From: Istiophorus platypterus
Taxonomy: Eukaryota > Chordata > Actinopteri > Istiophoriformes > Istiophoridae
Direction: 5' to 3'
Assembly: GCA_016859345.1 (NCBI GenBank)
Contig: CM029129.1
Location: 20,291,695 to 20,355,694, forward strand
Length of the DNA: 64,000 bases
Below the pieces are notes generated by a model, which did no database searches, was not told the DNA's origin, and saw only the letters and a program-made list of their open reading frames with translations. Made by a program: the position numbers and the translations under genes. Shown piece after piece: positions 26,131 to 37,220 of the stretch (its first letter is position 1; every line of letters begins with the position of its first letter).

Positions 26131-29100
26131 TAGAGTATTTTCAAGGCAATGAGAAATAATGTATTTTATCATTTATTTTTGGAGAACTTGTTTGAAACCA
26201 CACCCGGGTTTTAGTAATTGATATTTCCACTTAATATTCATTCATTTTGGTTGAGGGATAAAGTATAGAGCTGCTGCAAAAAGAAAAGCATGTAAGAAAC
26301 TTCTTCAGGACTAATCACATATTTGGAAGGAGAAGTAATTTATATACATATGATATTGTTCAGTCTTAGACCTAATTTGATTTGACCTGATTTAGACCTG
26401 TCCTTGACCTGAACCGGACTGATGTGTTCTTCCCTGCAGTGATGAGGGTCTTAAATCTATGATGGGGGGGGGGGGGGTATGAACACCCTATCCACACCAT
26501 GTGTCTCTGGTTCATATGCTTCTTAAGAGGCCCACATGGGGACATAAATTAGAGGGATGTCTTCAACCATAAAGGAGCCTCTTAAAAGGGAGTGTGGTTG
26601 ATGCAGCTGGCGCTCTATGTTACAAACAGGCAAATCCAACCATATATGGAGCCCAGTTCCCAAGGCAAACAATATACTGAATGTGACTAAGCCTCAGAGC
26701 TAAATTTCTCTTTTGTTGAGGAGTGAAAGCAGTGTGCAAGACAGCAGATGAATCAATGTAAAACAAATTTATAGTGATTCTGACAATTGCATCCCACCGA
26801 TGATACTGTTATATATGTTGTGTATACCTCCAAATGGCAGGAAGCATTTTAGAACATTATATAACCTACAGGGCAATTGCTCAGATGGGCCTTTAATTTA
26901 GTTATGGCAGCAGCTGAGATAGGTTTTCCCACTTCCTCGGTGGGTTCAGTTACTAGCAGTAAGAGCAAATGTGTCTAGCAGCTGGTAGCATATGGGGTCT
27001 CTGCTTCTTTGCTTGCATGGAATAAGAGCACAAAGACGCCAGCAGTGCACAGCTGTCTAGACAAAAGAAGGCAAGACTTGGAGGGAAAAGCCAATGAAGT
27101 CCTTGACGTTAAACTGGACATGCCGTCCTAAAGCAAAGTTCAATAAGCACTGAAAGGAGTTCTGTGGACCTGCGTTGAGGCAAGAGGCTTAAAATTGTAA
27201 CCTAACTCCGCAACACATGTTTCTAGGATTCCCTCTGTACAGGGGGGCGGAGGGGTTGGATGAGGATGGAGGAGTGCAGCTAGCCTGTGTGAACAATAAC
27301 ACTGCAAATGAAAGAGAATAGCAAAACAGTGGACTGGCTACTAAGTATGTAACCCAAAAACAATAACCCCCCGTCATTGAGCTGGAACTATAGAACAGTA
27401 TGTTCTCTGTTGACAGAAAAAAAAATAACGAGATTGGAACAAAAGGTGCAGATCTAGGTTTGCAGAGCTGAGTATAAGAGCAAAATATTATTAGTGGAGG
27501 CCCATAGTTTGTATTTAAAAGGGCATAATTAAGATTTCTATGATCTTTATACATTGTGTGGTCAGGGATAGTGATCAATAGGTGGTGAAATTACTGACTC
27601 ACAAACTCCAGTTACCTGTATGTGAGCGTATTCTGATTTAGTGCTCAAACTCAATTATCCCAGGCTCTTATCCATATGCAGTCGGCACCACCATTTTGAT
27701 CCTGTTAGTTATGGACTTGAAGTGCCTTTAATTTTGTTACAAGGCAGAGGGAAATGTAAACCACAGTGAAGAACGTATGCAAGATCAATGGCTGCAGTAG
27801 ATATAAAAATTTAAAAAAAGCATTTGACTCTACACTTACTCAATAACTATATGTACATATAAGAATTTAGCTGGGTAGTCTGCTGACTAAAGTGGATAAT
27901 GCATTTAGCCAATATATCTCATTAGCACAGAGATGCTCAAGATAGCAAAACATTCACCTGTATTTAAAATAATGTGTAAAATAAAAGCACAGAAGCAGGC
28001 TTATTTTGAGTTTTTACCATTTCTCTCATTAGGTTTAATTACTTACTTCCCCACAGCTGAGGGAAAATCATTACTGAAGTCATAACAATCTAAATTTCGG
28101 CCCATGAAAATGAGGATTGTCAGCTCATATTGTTTTAGCTGTCCTCTGGGCTCTGGAGTCATTTCGAGTATTTATCATGTGCCCTATCAGCCCCCAGCCA
28201 CTGGGAAACTGCACACTAGGAGCAGGCGAAGGTTCCTTCGCTTTGTTCTCGGAGCCAAGCAGCAGAAAGAAAAGACTCAGATCATCCGCTCGTCTTCGTT
28301 AGCGTGAAAGAGGAGAGATCTTATTCCCGTTTCAAGTTTGATTGCATTAATGCGATCTCACTGACATGTACTGCAGATGACCACAGAACAGAAACCTCAG
28401 AAACTTCAAATAAGAGAACCTTTGTAGAGTGTGTGCAAAGTGTTTGCAGAACAAAGTGGAATCGAATAATCTAGCGGTTCTTTGATGGAGACAGATGACT
28501 GAAGGCAGTGGATTGCAGGTTAAATTAATGCAGTTTGTTTAAGCAAGGGTCATTTTTAATATTTCATTGTGATGGATGGATGATATTATTGTTGGCAAGG
28601 CTGAAAGCCCAGCTTGTTGATTTATGAAACAGTCCTTCACACTATGGTCTAAGAGATTACTTTTCTAAAATCCCTTACTTTAACCCACCAGCAAGCACTA
28701 AAAAAAGCTATCATCTTTTTTGCATTCCACCTAAGCTCCCTAGATTCCTTTAAAAATCCGTTAGGTAAATCACACATAATAATCAGCTCATGGTGATATT
28801 TTGCCAATCAGTAATTCAGTGCATTTTTTTCTTTATACGCTGGGTTGTTATTTTCCCCCTTTGTAGTAAATCTACAAGAGTTTGGCTCTTTGCTGCATGT
28901 GATTCACATTAAGGAGGACACTTTCAATGGTCAGTAAGCAAGAACTTGGATTAGTGTTTACAATTCTTCAGCTTAACAGCATACGACGGATGGAAAGCTT
29001 TAACTACCTTCTAATCCCCACAGCTCCACACCAGGCCATAAACAAACAAGCATAGACTCTCCCTCAGCTTGCAGTCTCACACAACTACTTTTGGGAGGAA

Positions 29101-29555
29101 TCTAATCCAGAGGGGCCCAACACAAAGAATAGAAAGACATTTGTTGCTTTACTAATTAAAAGGTAATTTCAGCGACATAATACAGTTGGGGGGCTTCACA
29201 GCTGCAGTGCAGCCTCATGTGCTGGTGGAAAGACCTGTTGTGGTGTGTATAGAGCCAACAGTATCAGCTGCTGAAATCCCGAGCCTCATTGCAGTTTAAC
29301 AGAAGTTCATTTGTGCAATGTAAATTCACCGCTGAGATCTATAAGCCACAAGAGATATATGTACAGTAACTTTATGAATTTAAATGTTTATAACTTTAAA
29401 ATTTGCATAATTCATTCTCGTACAAAGCCCTCAATACCTCCAAGATTAAGGTATTCACTGAACATCTAAATCCTGTATTAATCTTAATTCTTCGAATACT
29501 GAAATCTTCACATTTAAAGGATTGTGAAGCCTCGGTAGAGGTTTGTGCTTTCTAG
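26131..29555. other. No gene seen; unassigned non-coding DNA
   Basis: Contains the G14 run and a small palindrome GCGAAGG-TT-CCTTCGC at 28226-28241. Two overlapping 61- and 67-codon frames at 28104-28307 share the same DNA in different frames and carry no domain. Confidence 0.55.
26464..26477. repeat. G14 homopolymer
   Basis: An uninterrupted run of 14 G within an AT-rich region; the length is likely unstable. Confidence 0.97.
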
Positions 29556-30892
29556 TATTGGTGGCATGGAAAAGTTTGGGTAGCCCTCATCCTGATTTCA
29601 AAAAGGCATAAAGTTAAAGAGCATATATTTGTTCAATATTTTAAGCAAGAATTGTTTTGTGTTTTGTTTTTTTTTTTATTTCCATATTTTACAATTTCAG
29701 TACAACAAAAAAGGAAAAAGGCCCAAAACAAAGGTTTGGCCCCCCTGGGTGGTCAGTACTTTGTAACATCCCCTTTCGCAAGTATAAAAGCTTGTTACAG
29801 CGTTTTTTTTAGTCAGCTAAGAGTCTTTCAGTTCTTGTTTGGGGAATTATGCCCCATTCTTCCATGAGAAAGGGTTCCAGTTCTGTTAGATTCTTGAGCC
29901 ACCATTGCATGCACAGCTCTTATACATTTTGTATTTCTTTATATATCCACAGATTTTTGATGATATTTAGGTCAGGGGACTGTGAGGGCCATGGCAAAAA
30001 TTTTCAGCTCACGCCTCTTGAGATCGACCATTGTGGATATTGAGGAATGTTTAGGGTCACTATCCTGTGGTAGAAGCCATCCTCTTTTCATCTTCAGTTT
30101 TCTTTACGCACGTTGTGATGTATGCTCCCAGAGTTTTCTGGTATTTAATTGAATCCATGCTTCCGTCTACCAGTGAAATTTTCCCCATGCCACTGGATCG
30201 AACAAAAGGTCTGAAGCATGATTGATCCACCCTGTGTTTAACAGTTGGAGACGTTCTTCTCATGTAATTCTGAGCCCTTTCTTCTCCAAACATACCTTTG
30301 CTCCTTGTGGCCAGGAACTGGACTTGTTTCCAAAATGCATCAGGCTTCTTTAGAATTTCCTTTGCAAACTTCTGATGCTGAATTTTTTGGTTAGGATGCA
30401 GGAAAGTTTTTCTCTGATGACTCGTCCATGAATGTCACATTTGTGCAGGTGTTGCTGCACAGTAGAAGCACAGTGCAGCACTACTCAAGAGTCTGCTAAA
30501 TCTTCCTGTAGGTCCTTTGCGGGTCACTTTGCTATCATCTTATAACCATCCCCTTTATTTGATGGGATCAGATATTTGAATTTTCAGAGAGATAGGCAGC
30601 TTCTCAGAGGAACTGATGGCTGCTGATGTTGTTAGGAAAGGTTTGAGGAGTAAGAGTATTTAACAAAGCTTTGAAATTTGCCTTACTTGGCCTTTTCTAA
30701 AGATGACTTTGAACAAGCCATAGCTCTAATAAGCTAGTTAAGGTCTAAGACCTTGTTAAAAGTTACCCTAGAGCTCAAATCTGTTGGGGTGCCCAAACTT
30801 TTCTATGATGCTTGTTTTCTTTTTTTCACCTCATCTTCTACTCACTACCAATCACAGTAACAGACATTGTGAAATATTTTCATGCCACTGTA
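29556..30892 (-). mobile_element. Decayed Tc1/mariner-type DNA transposon with inner and outer terminal repeats
   Basis: The left end starts at a TA (29556) followed by a GTGGCATGGAAAAGTTTGGG-like terminus. The right end finishes CATGCCACTG-TA (30881-30892), so both ends sit on TA, as expected for Tc1 elements. A second, inner repeat with the same core lies near 29727-29747 (AAGGTTTGGCCCCCCTG) and near 30784-30812 (GGGGTGCCCAAACTTTTC in the other orientation). This gives the two-repeats-per-end (IR/DR) layout known from fish Tc1-like elements. The interior, read on the minus strand, encodes broken transposase. At about 1.34 kb it is shorter than usual for the family (about 1.6 kb), because of internal losses. 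It is inactive as it stands. The family assignment rests on the protein motifs and the ends. Confidence 0.93.
29850..30520 (-). pseudogene. Tc1-type transposase remnant
   Basis: On the minus strand the longest intact piece (30060-30293) reads YMRRTSPTVKHR, then GKISLVDGSMDSIKYQKTL (about 30128-30185). This matches the middle of Tc1 transposases, just after the usual VWR block. Further downstream, at about 29947-29985, the strand reads SPDLNIIKNLW, the counterpart of the conserved SPDLNPIENLW block that carries the third catalytic acidic residue. Here that block has Lys (K) in place of Glu (E). A stop at 30060 and frame changes separate the pieces. The stretch expected to hold the first catalytic Asp (the WTDE-type block, near 30300-30330) appears shortened. 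Upstream, the DNA-binding part is only partly recognisable in DNA up to about 30520 and looks deleted around 30515-30540. The enzyme would cut and paste DNA at TA sites; this copy cannot. Confidence 0.9.
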
Positions 30893-33800
30893 TTTTAATC
30901 AGTCAGATGTTGTATGTAATATATGGAATCTTTTTGGACTGACTATACTAGCATGGATGCTCCGACTGTTTCTAGTGACTGATTTGAGATCTCTAGAATT
31001 GTTGCAAACTGGTCATTATCCTTACGGATGCCATGTCCAAAGCATGACTTCACATACATTGTCATGAAAGAGTTTCCTGTCCAACTAAGATGGACAAAAA
31101 TTGAACCATCTAACAGTTAAAAAAAATTTTTTAAAAAAATTCCAACCTGATTTATGGTCTAGGACAGGTTTTGTATCTTAGAGCATTTTTCCAGCTTGAA
31201 ATATATTTTTCACCTCTATACATCAACACCTCCGCAGGAGTTCAGGTGCAGTCAGTGTCTGACATGAGCAGCCCTAGGGATCCGCTGTCACTACTGGAAA
31301 CCAGCACTTTTTCCACAACTGTCAAGATCAATAATTATAAAGATTCTTGAAAGTAACGACCCGAGACGGCAGTTGAGTTCTCTGGCTTGTTTATATGTTC
31401 AGCAGTACAGTTTTTACATTTTTTTTTAACACTTTTAGGGGGCAATTCCATATACAGGTTTTTGTGATTCTTGAAGTTAGTTCTTGGATGCACAACAGGG
31501 TTACATATTAAAATAAAAACATGAACAGTAATATAGACTAAAATAAATACAGGGGCTTCCATGAAAGTTTTTGATTAGTACCCAAAAGATGTGAATCATA
31601 CACAAAGGCCTTTAGGGTCAACCCAATTTAAACTCTGTGGGAGATTTTTTTAGCAATATCTTCGATCGGTTTTTCCTCCGCCATCATCAAGCACCAAATG
31701 AGGGAAATTCTGATTTAACTATAGAAATACACGTCATATATAAGCCATTTTCCTTATGTTTCAATTATGCACCACAAGGTTGTGTGGCATGGATCAGAAT
31801 CTGAATTACTTAAGTCACTAAATTAAGGGTACATAAAATCTCTCAACAATAAGGAAGCAGAAGCTTTCAGCTGCTCTCTGAATCAGAACTTCAATGGAAT
31901 GAATACGGTCATCACTCTCCCCACAGCCTAGACCAGAATGACTCCATTTCAAGGCCATCTTACTCTCAAATTTCCTTGTGCAAACCACAACCCTCTGTGA
32001 ATTGAGTCAGTAAGTCACAACACCACTGCCACAGATATAGAAGAGGAAGCAGCCAGTGCAGTGCAGAGACAAGGGCCAATGGAGCAAACAGAAGTAGATG
32101 GTTTGTTGTCACCTCAATCTGGATATTCAAATATTTAATGGAGCAGATATCAGGGCACCCAGGAGAAAATTTCCCTTTACACAGAAATACTTTTCCTGAC
32201 AGCAGGAAGACAGCTGGTCTTCAAACCCCTTTTTTGAAGAGAGCTTGTCAATTTTTACCCTTCAAAGAAACTTCCAGCCATTACACATACAGTGGCAGAC
32301 AAATTAAAATTCAACAAGAGGGCAACTGGCTCTTTCTTCTGTGCTTTATTTGAACACACAGTATAAGGCACTTATTACCTGTCATCTGCTCTTAGGGAGG
32401 AACTAACTTGGACCAAACATTATCATCATAATTACTCTTAACTGATTCCATGGCTCTGCTTGTAATAAGCTGAAATGTTTCACCATTGGCCTTCTATTGA
32501 TGACTAATTAATAAGCCTACATATATTCCTCTGAAGTTCAACTCATGCAGAGTTCCAAGTGCTCTCCAGACTATTAAGTAGTGATTAGTGCTGTCAAACT
32601 TGGCCAAAAATGACACAGACCATCTTCGCCTAAATAGCTTGCATACAGCTTTATCGAGGTTCCAAAATTTTGCCGACTACTGACCAAAATCCAAAGTTTT
32701 TCCGAATAGGGATTTTTGGATCGCTCTGAGCTCCAATCAGTCTCTCTGTGGCAGAGTTAGGTTATGAACTCTCTGCCATCATTACCACATGGCTGCTGTT
32801 CAATTATTTGCTTATTTCAGCTTGACCTACATTTCATTTCAATCAATGGAAATGGCGTTATTGGACTCCTCTCCATCATTCGGTGCATTCAGTTTTTTTA
32901 AAAGATATATTTTAATTTTCAAGATTGAATTTTTGTTTTTTTAAAATTCATTATATAATCAGATTTAGAATATTCATTGACAGCCATTGTACTGATGTTC
33001 AAATGCTCCAATGAATGTCTGTGAACATGGGGCTGGGTCTTTCATATAAAAGACCTGCGCCCATGTTCACAGACATTCAGAAAATACCTGCAGAGAGCTT
33101 TTGAAAATTCAGCAAACTAATTTAGGTGTTGCTGACTGCTTTGACAGGTATGATGCTTTATATTAGTAACTACAACTGGCCAATCAATAAAATCCTCAAT
33201 ATAGTTGAGTGGAGTGATGATATAAATATTTGCAGTACAAAGCCTGCAGTGTAGATATGTAGTTCAGAACTGGAGAGAAAAGCAAAGTTCAAGACAGAAA
33301 AATTCTCAGCATCACTGGAAATATGATTGCCCCTGGCCAGAAGGAAAAAAGAAGCAGTTCAGTCCCGGGTTTCTGCATGACAACAGCTATCCAACAACCA
33401 CTGACGAGCCTTCTCTTCATCCACAGGCCATGACCGTTTATGGGATAGAAAATGTTGGGGTAGTGCAGAGGTTGAGCGAGAGGGAGAGAGAGACATACAG
33501 CTTCCTTAATGGCTAAAGGACAATAAACACATAAATAAGCATTATAGCAGCGGATACTTTTACAGGGGCAGGTGGTGAAAGGCTGGTTAAGTGGCATAGA
33601 AAGCTAGTAAAACGCCAAGACTCAGGCCTTTAATCAAGTTTTGGTGGGGCTGTCAGCAGAGATCTGATTACATGAGGACAGTGGTCTCCCTGTGATGAAT
33701 GTGTGTGGGACTGGGATGCTCCAACCCTCCAGCTAAGTCCCTACCTGCCGCCTCCCCCTACAAATCGCTCTTCAAGGTGCGGGCGCAAGATGACACCCCA

Positions 33801-36780
33801 ACAACTTCCTGACTACGCTGACACCCAACTGCTCCTCACCTGGATGCACCATATGGCGCAGGCCATCAGCATGGCTGCTGCAATTCCTCACGGCACATAA
33901 TCATAAGTAGACAGAGCAAGCTGATTGGCTCATTTTTCTTGCTGCCACCAAAAGTATTCAGCTGGAGTTTTCCTCCGTTATCGTTTTACCCCCCGGACAG
34001 AATGTAGAACTCTAGCAACTTGAAAGCAAAAAGCTGTTGTTGGGTAGTTTTAAGTTGGAAAGGAACAGGGAGTTCAATCTAGTCTTAAACAAGCAGATAA
34101 AAAAAAATTCTATCGCTCATCTCTAACAGACGCATAAATATAGATGACATTCATAAGCAAACAGACTTGACTTTGAGGCCTGGACTGAGTAAGAGCAGCA
34201 CAAACCTACACCAGCCCACGAAAGTGCTCATAAGCGTTGCCCGGTGAAAAAAAAAAAAAACACACTCAGTATCCAAGTCTTGGCTTCCATTCACTACAAC
34301 TGCACTTGAAATATGGAATGAGGTCATCTAGCAATAAACAATTTTACTTCACCTGAAGTAAAATCTTATCCAAGCGGTCAAACTAATCCAAGATCACAGT
34401 GCACTTGTATGTAAACTGAATGTCAGATAAAATCCTGTGGATGGTTTTGGAGCGACATGTTGAACATAGATTTCAGACACCATCATTAAAACCAAATGGG
34501 GGAATATCTTTTGGAAAAATGGCGGTTATGTCTCTACTAAAGCTATACTGACACTTCTAGAGTCTTGGAGCACTGAAGATTCTCTGAAGGTAAGTGGTGG
34601 GGCAACAACTTACTGAATTGTTTTCTCCTCTCCCATTAGTGAAATATGACATATATATTGTATATGCCATTAATTTATAAATGAAATCAAATAGTTAATG
34701 CTGTTTTTGTCTTAAAAAAAAGGTTTCCTTATTTTCACCACCAACCTCTGCCATTTAATACTTTTCTTTGGCACTACCTGTAATTTTTCCAGAATCATAT
34801 TGCGTTTCCTGTCACGTAGTTACAAAGAATGGCAACAAGGTCCCAGTGTACTCTTCAGCAGCTTCTCTCAATAATGTTTGGGTTATCTCTGACTAAGCAG
34901 CCATCGTGTACTAGCTGTCTGTCTGTCAGGCCCCCTGGCAGCTGTTTTCCATTAGCCTGATATTAGCCTCCATGCAATTAAAGTCTACACCCACGCTTAG
35001 AGAAAACTGATGTGATGTGGGCTGAGCGGCTTCAACATATCTCGACAGCCATGCTCCCCGCTCTGGTCAGTTCATTCTTGAGTCAACTCATCTGGGGGCT
35101 GTAGGGCTACTACTGATGCTAATAGGCATACACTGCAGTCATAACTAGACCTCTTTGAAAATCCTAATTTTAGAAGCCCTTTTATAAAGAAAAGTATTAC
35201 CTTGCATTTGCATCTGAAATGTGTTGGTTTCATTACAATGGATTTTGGGAATAGTTGAAGCTTAACAGAAATATACGAATTATCATAACATGAGCTCAAA
35301 AGAAGGGGTTTCCCCACTTCAAACTTATATACAGTAAATTTAGGCAAAAGATGAAGGTATCAGAACAACCTCCTAAGAGTAAAACCATTAACTTTACCTT
35401 CATTTACAAATACACATTTATATCTTATTTTCAAGCAAATGCATACCTACAGTCAGTCAGACATGACAGGTTATATACATGTGACTATACTTGTAATTGA
35501 CAATTCTGACACCTAATTTTTCTGACTGCGGGATCTCTATGTTTTTCATTTAGGAAAACACACGATTTTGTGACATGTGCTGCGAGGGCCCACAACATAT
35601 CCACGGATCTTCTAGACTTGCAATTATAAAGCTGACAAGAGCATTTGTAACAGCCTTTACTGGTAAAACATCACATTAAATGTTGAAATATGAAATTGTT
35701 TTATATCTTGTGTTATTGTACTGAGAGGAAATGGTTCTTTTTTTCATTCTAGATTAGCTGTTGGCGACTGTCTTTTTCCCGTGGGTGTATATTGGACACC
35801 AGTGTTTGCGGTGAATTGCTCTCTGTTTGGGCTCCAAAGTGCAGTAGAGAAACTTTTAGCACTATCAATCATTGTGATGACAAACAGCAGGAAGTTGAGG
35901 GTTGAGAATGACTAGAATTATCTACTAACACAGCAGACACAAAAAACTTCAGCTAAGCTGTAATCTATTCAGAAGGAAGGGACAGTTCAATTTCACTTGT
36001 CTGGGGCGTAAACAGCTTTCTGTGTGTCACACTGAAAATGCCCAGAGAGGACGAGCCTGTGCTAACTCACATTCTGCCATGGTGATACATTGGCTTGTAG
36101 TAGTTTTAGAGTATCACAAGGAGGATTATAATGCTAGTAAAATAATTAACTCTAAAGGGCATGTGATAAAAGCACTGAACAGGATGTACTGTACTACCGG
36201 TTACAACGCATAACTTGACACCACATTTGCGCCGTCTGTGAGAGTTATGAAAGTGTTGGCTCAGGTTTTTGTAAACACTGTTGTGGTCAGGTCAGATTAA
36301 GAGGGATGACAAACTCTGTGCACTCATTGACAAGGATCTTTCTCTTAACCGTTTGTTGTATTCGTACTGTTAGTGTTTTCTAGTCCTGCGTGTATAATGA
36401 AATTTTCTTGAAATTTAAAGATGAAAGCCCTTCACAACAGCCGTTAAATCCTTGAGTCACCCACATTTGATCTGACCCCTTTCTGTGAAAAACCCTCCTC
36501 CTCCACCTCCCTCATGCTGGCAAGCTCAGCCATCCTCTCAAGGTTGTAATTGTGGCTGCTTAGGGGGTAATTTTGGGGGCAGCAGCCCATGTACCCTATT
36601 TCGGAGGGGGGTGGCGGGGGCAGTGTGAGTGTGGTCATCTTTGAAAAAATGGGCAATGCGTTGTTAGAATGTCTGAAACATTTCGGCATGTTGTTGTTGT
36701 TGTAACTGACAGCTGGTGATGGGTGTGCCAGCCCTGTGGGAGTGACTTGGAAATGATCTAGATGTCTTTGGGGGTAGTGG
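30893..36780. other. No gene seen; unassigned non-coding DNA
   Basis: Contains the 66-nt hairpin (33013-33078), an A/T palindromic low-complexity stretch at 31118-31142, and a possible repeat start TAGTGCTGTCAAACTTGGCC at 32587. No exon is supported. Confidence 0.55.
33013..33078. other. Long, nearly perfect hairpin (inverted repeat), 30-nt arms
   Basis: The left arm 33013-33042 (GAATGTCTGTGAACATGGGG onward) pairs with the right arm 33049-33078 around a 6-nt loop (CATATA). Of 30 positions, 26 are Watson-Crick pairs, 2 are G-T (G:U in RNA) and 2 are mismatches (33032/33059 and 33033/33058). The outer 19 pairs are perfect. The size is that of a microRNA precursor stem or a very small palindromic element. 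I do not recognise it as a known microRNA, and no target duplication is visible at its edges. Confidence 0.85.
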
Positions 36781-37220
36781 AGTCATTAGCGAGACGTGGT
36801 TGGAAGCGTTGGGACAAGCAACTTGGGGGGTGGGGGTGGGGTATGTTGGAGTCGACCTGCTTTGCAACTGGCTCAGCACGTGGCAGACAGATGGAAGCGA
36901 ATGCCATGTGCCGCGAGCAGCCGAAGCAATCCTTCACAGCTGTCCAATAGGGCGAGGGCGTGCAAAAATAGCAGGGCATGCCCATAAGAGCTCACGGTGG
37001 GTATGTGGAATGAGGAGTAAACATTCTCATCGCTCACTTTCCAGCGGGGCTCACCCGGCACTGTGACCGTGGCTGATTAGACAGGCCCCTGAGCACCCTC
37101 AGACGGGTGGGGGGTGGGACTGTGGGCCCCCTACCTGAACGCCACAGGCATTCCGCCCTTAAAAGCCGCTATCTTCAACTTCTGTTTTCCATCCAGCAGT
37201 GCTGTCCCAACAGCCGCGCC
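36781..37220. promoter_or_regulatory. CpG-island-like, G-quadruplex-rich patch
   Basis: Counting by hand, 36781-37200 contains 242 G+C in 420 bp (about 58%) and 20 CpG sites. This is clearly richer than the AT-rich surroundings and near the classical CpG-island limits. It contains a CACGTG E-box at 36877-36882, a CCAAT word at 36944-36948 next to a GGGCGAGGGCG GC-box-like run (36950-36960), and G-runs able to form G-quadruplexes (36811-36841 and 37105-37126). No exon or transcription start can be shown. Several overlapping short open frames on both strands are what a stop-poor GC-rich patch produces by chance. It could be an unmethylated regulatory element, a distant promoter, or simply a local composition change. 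Confidence 0.4.
37105..37126 (+). other. G-quadruplex motif
   Basis: The four runs GGG-T-GGGGGG-T-GGG-ACTGT-GGG meet the usual G3+N1-7 pattern on the plus strand. The motif sits at the GC-rich end of the CpG-island-like patch. Confidence 0.7.
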
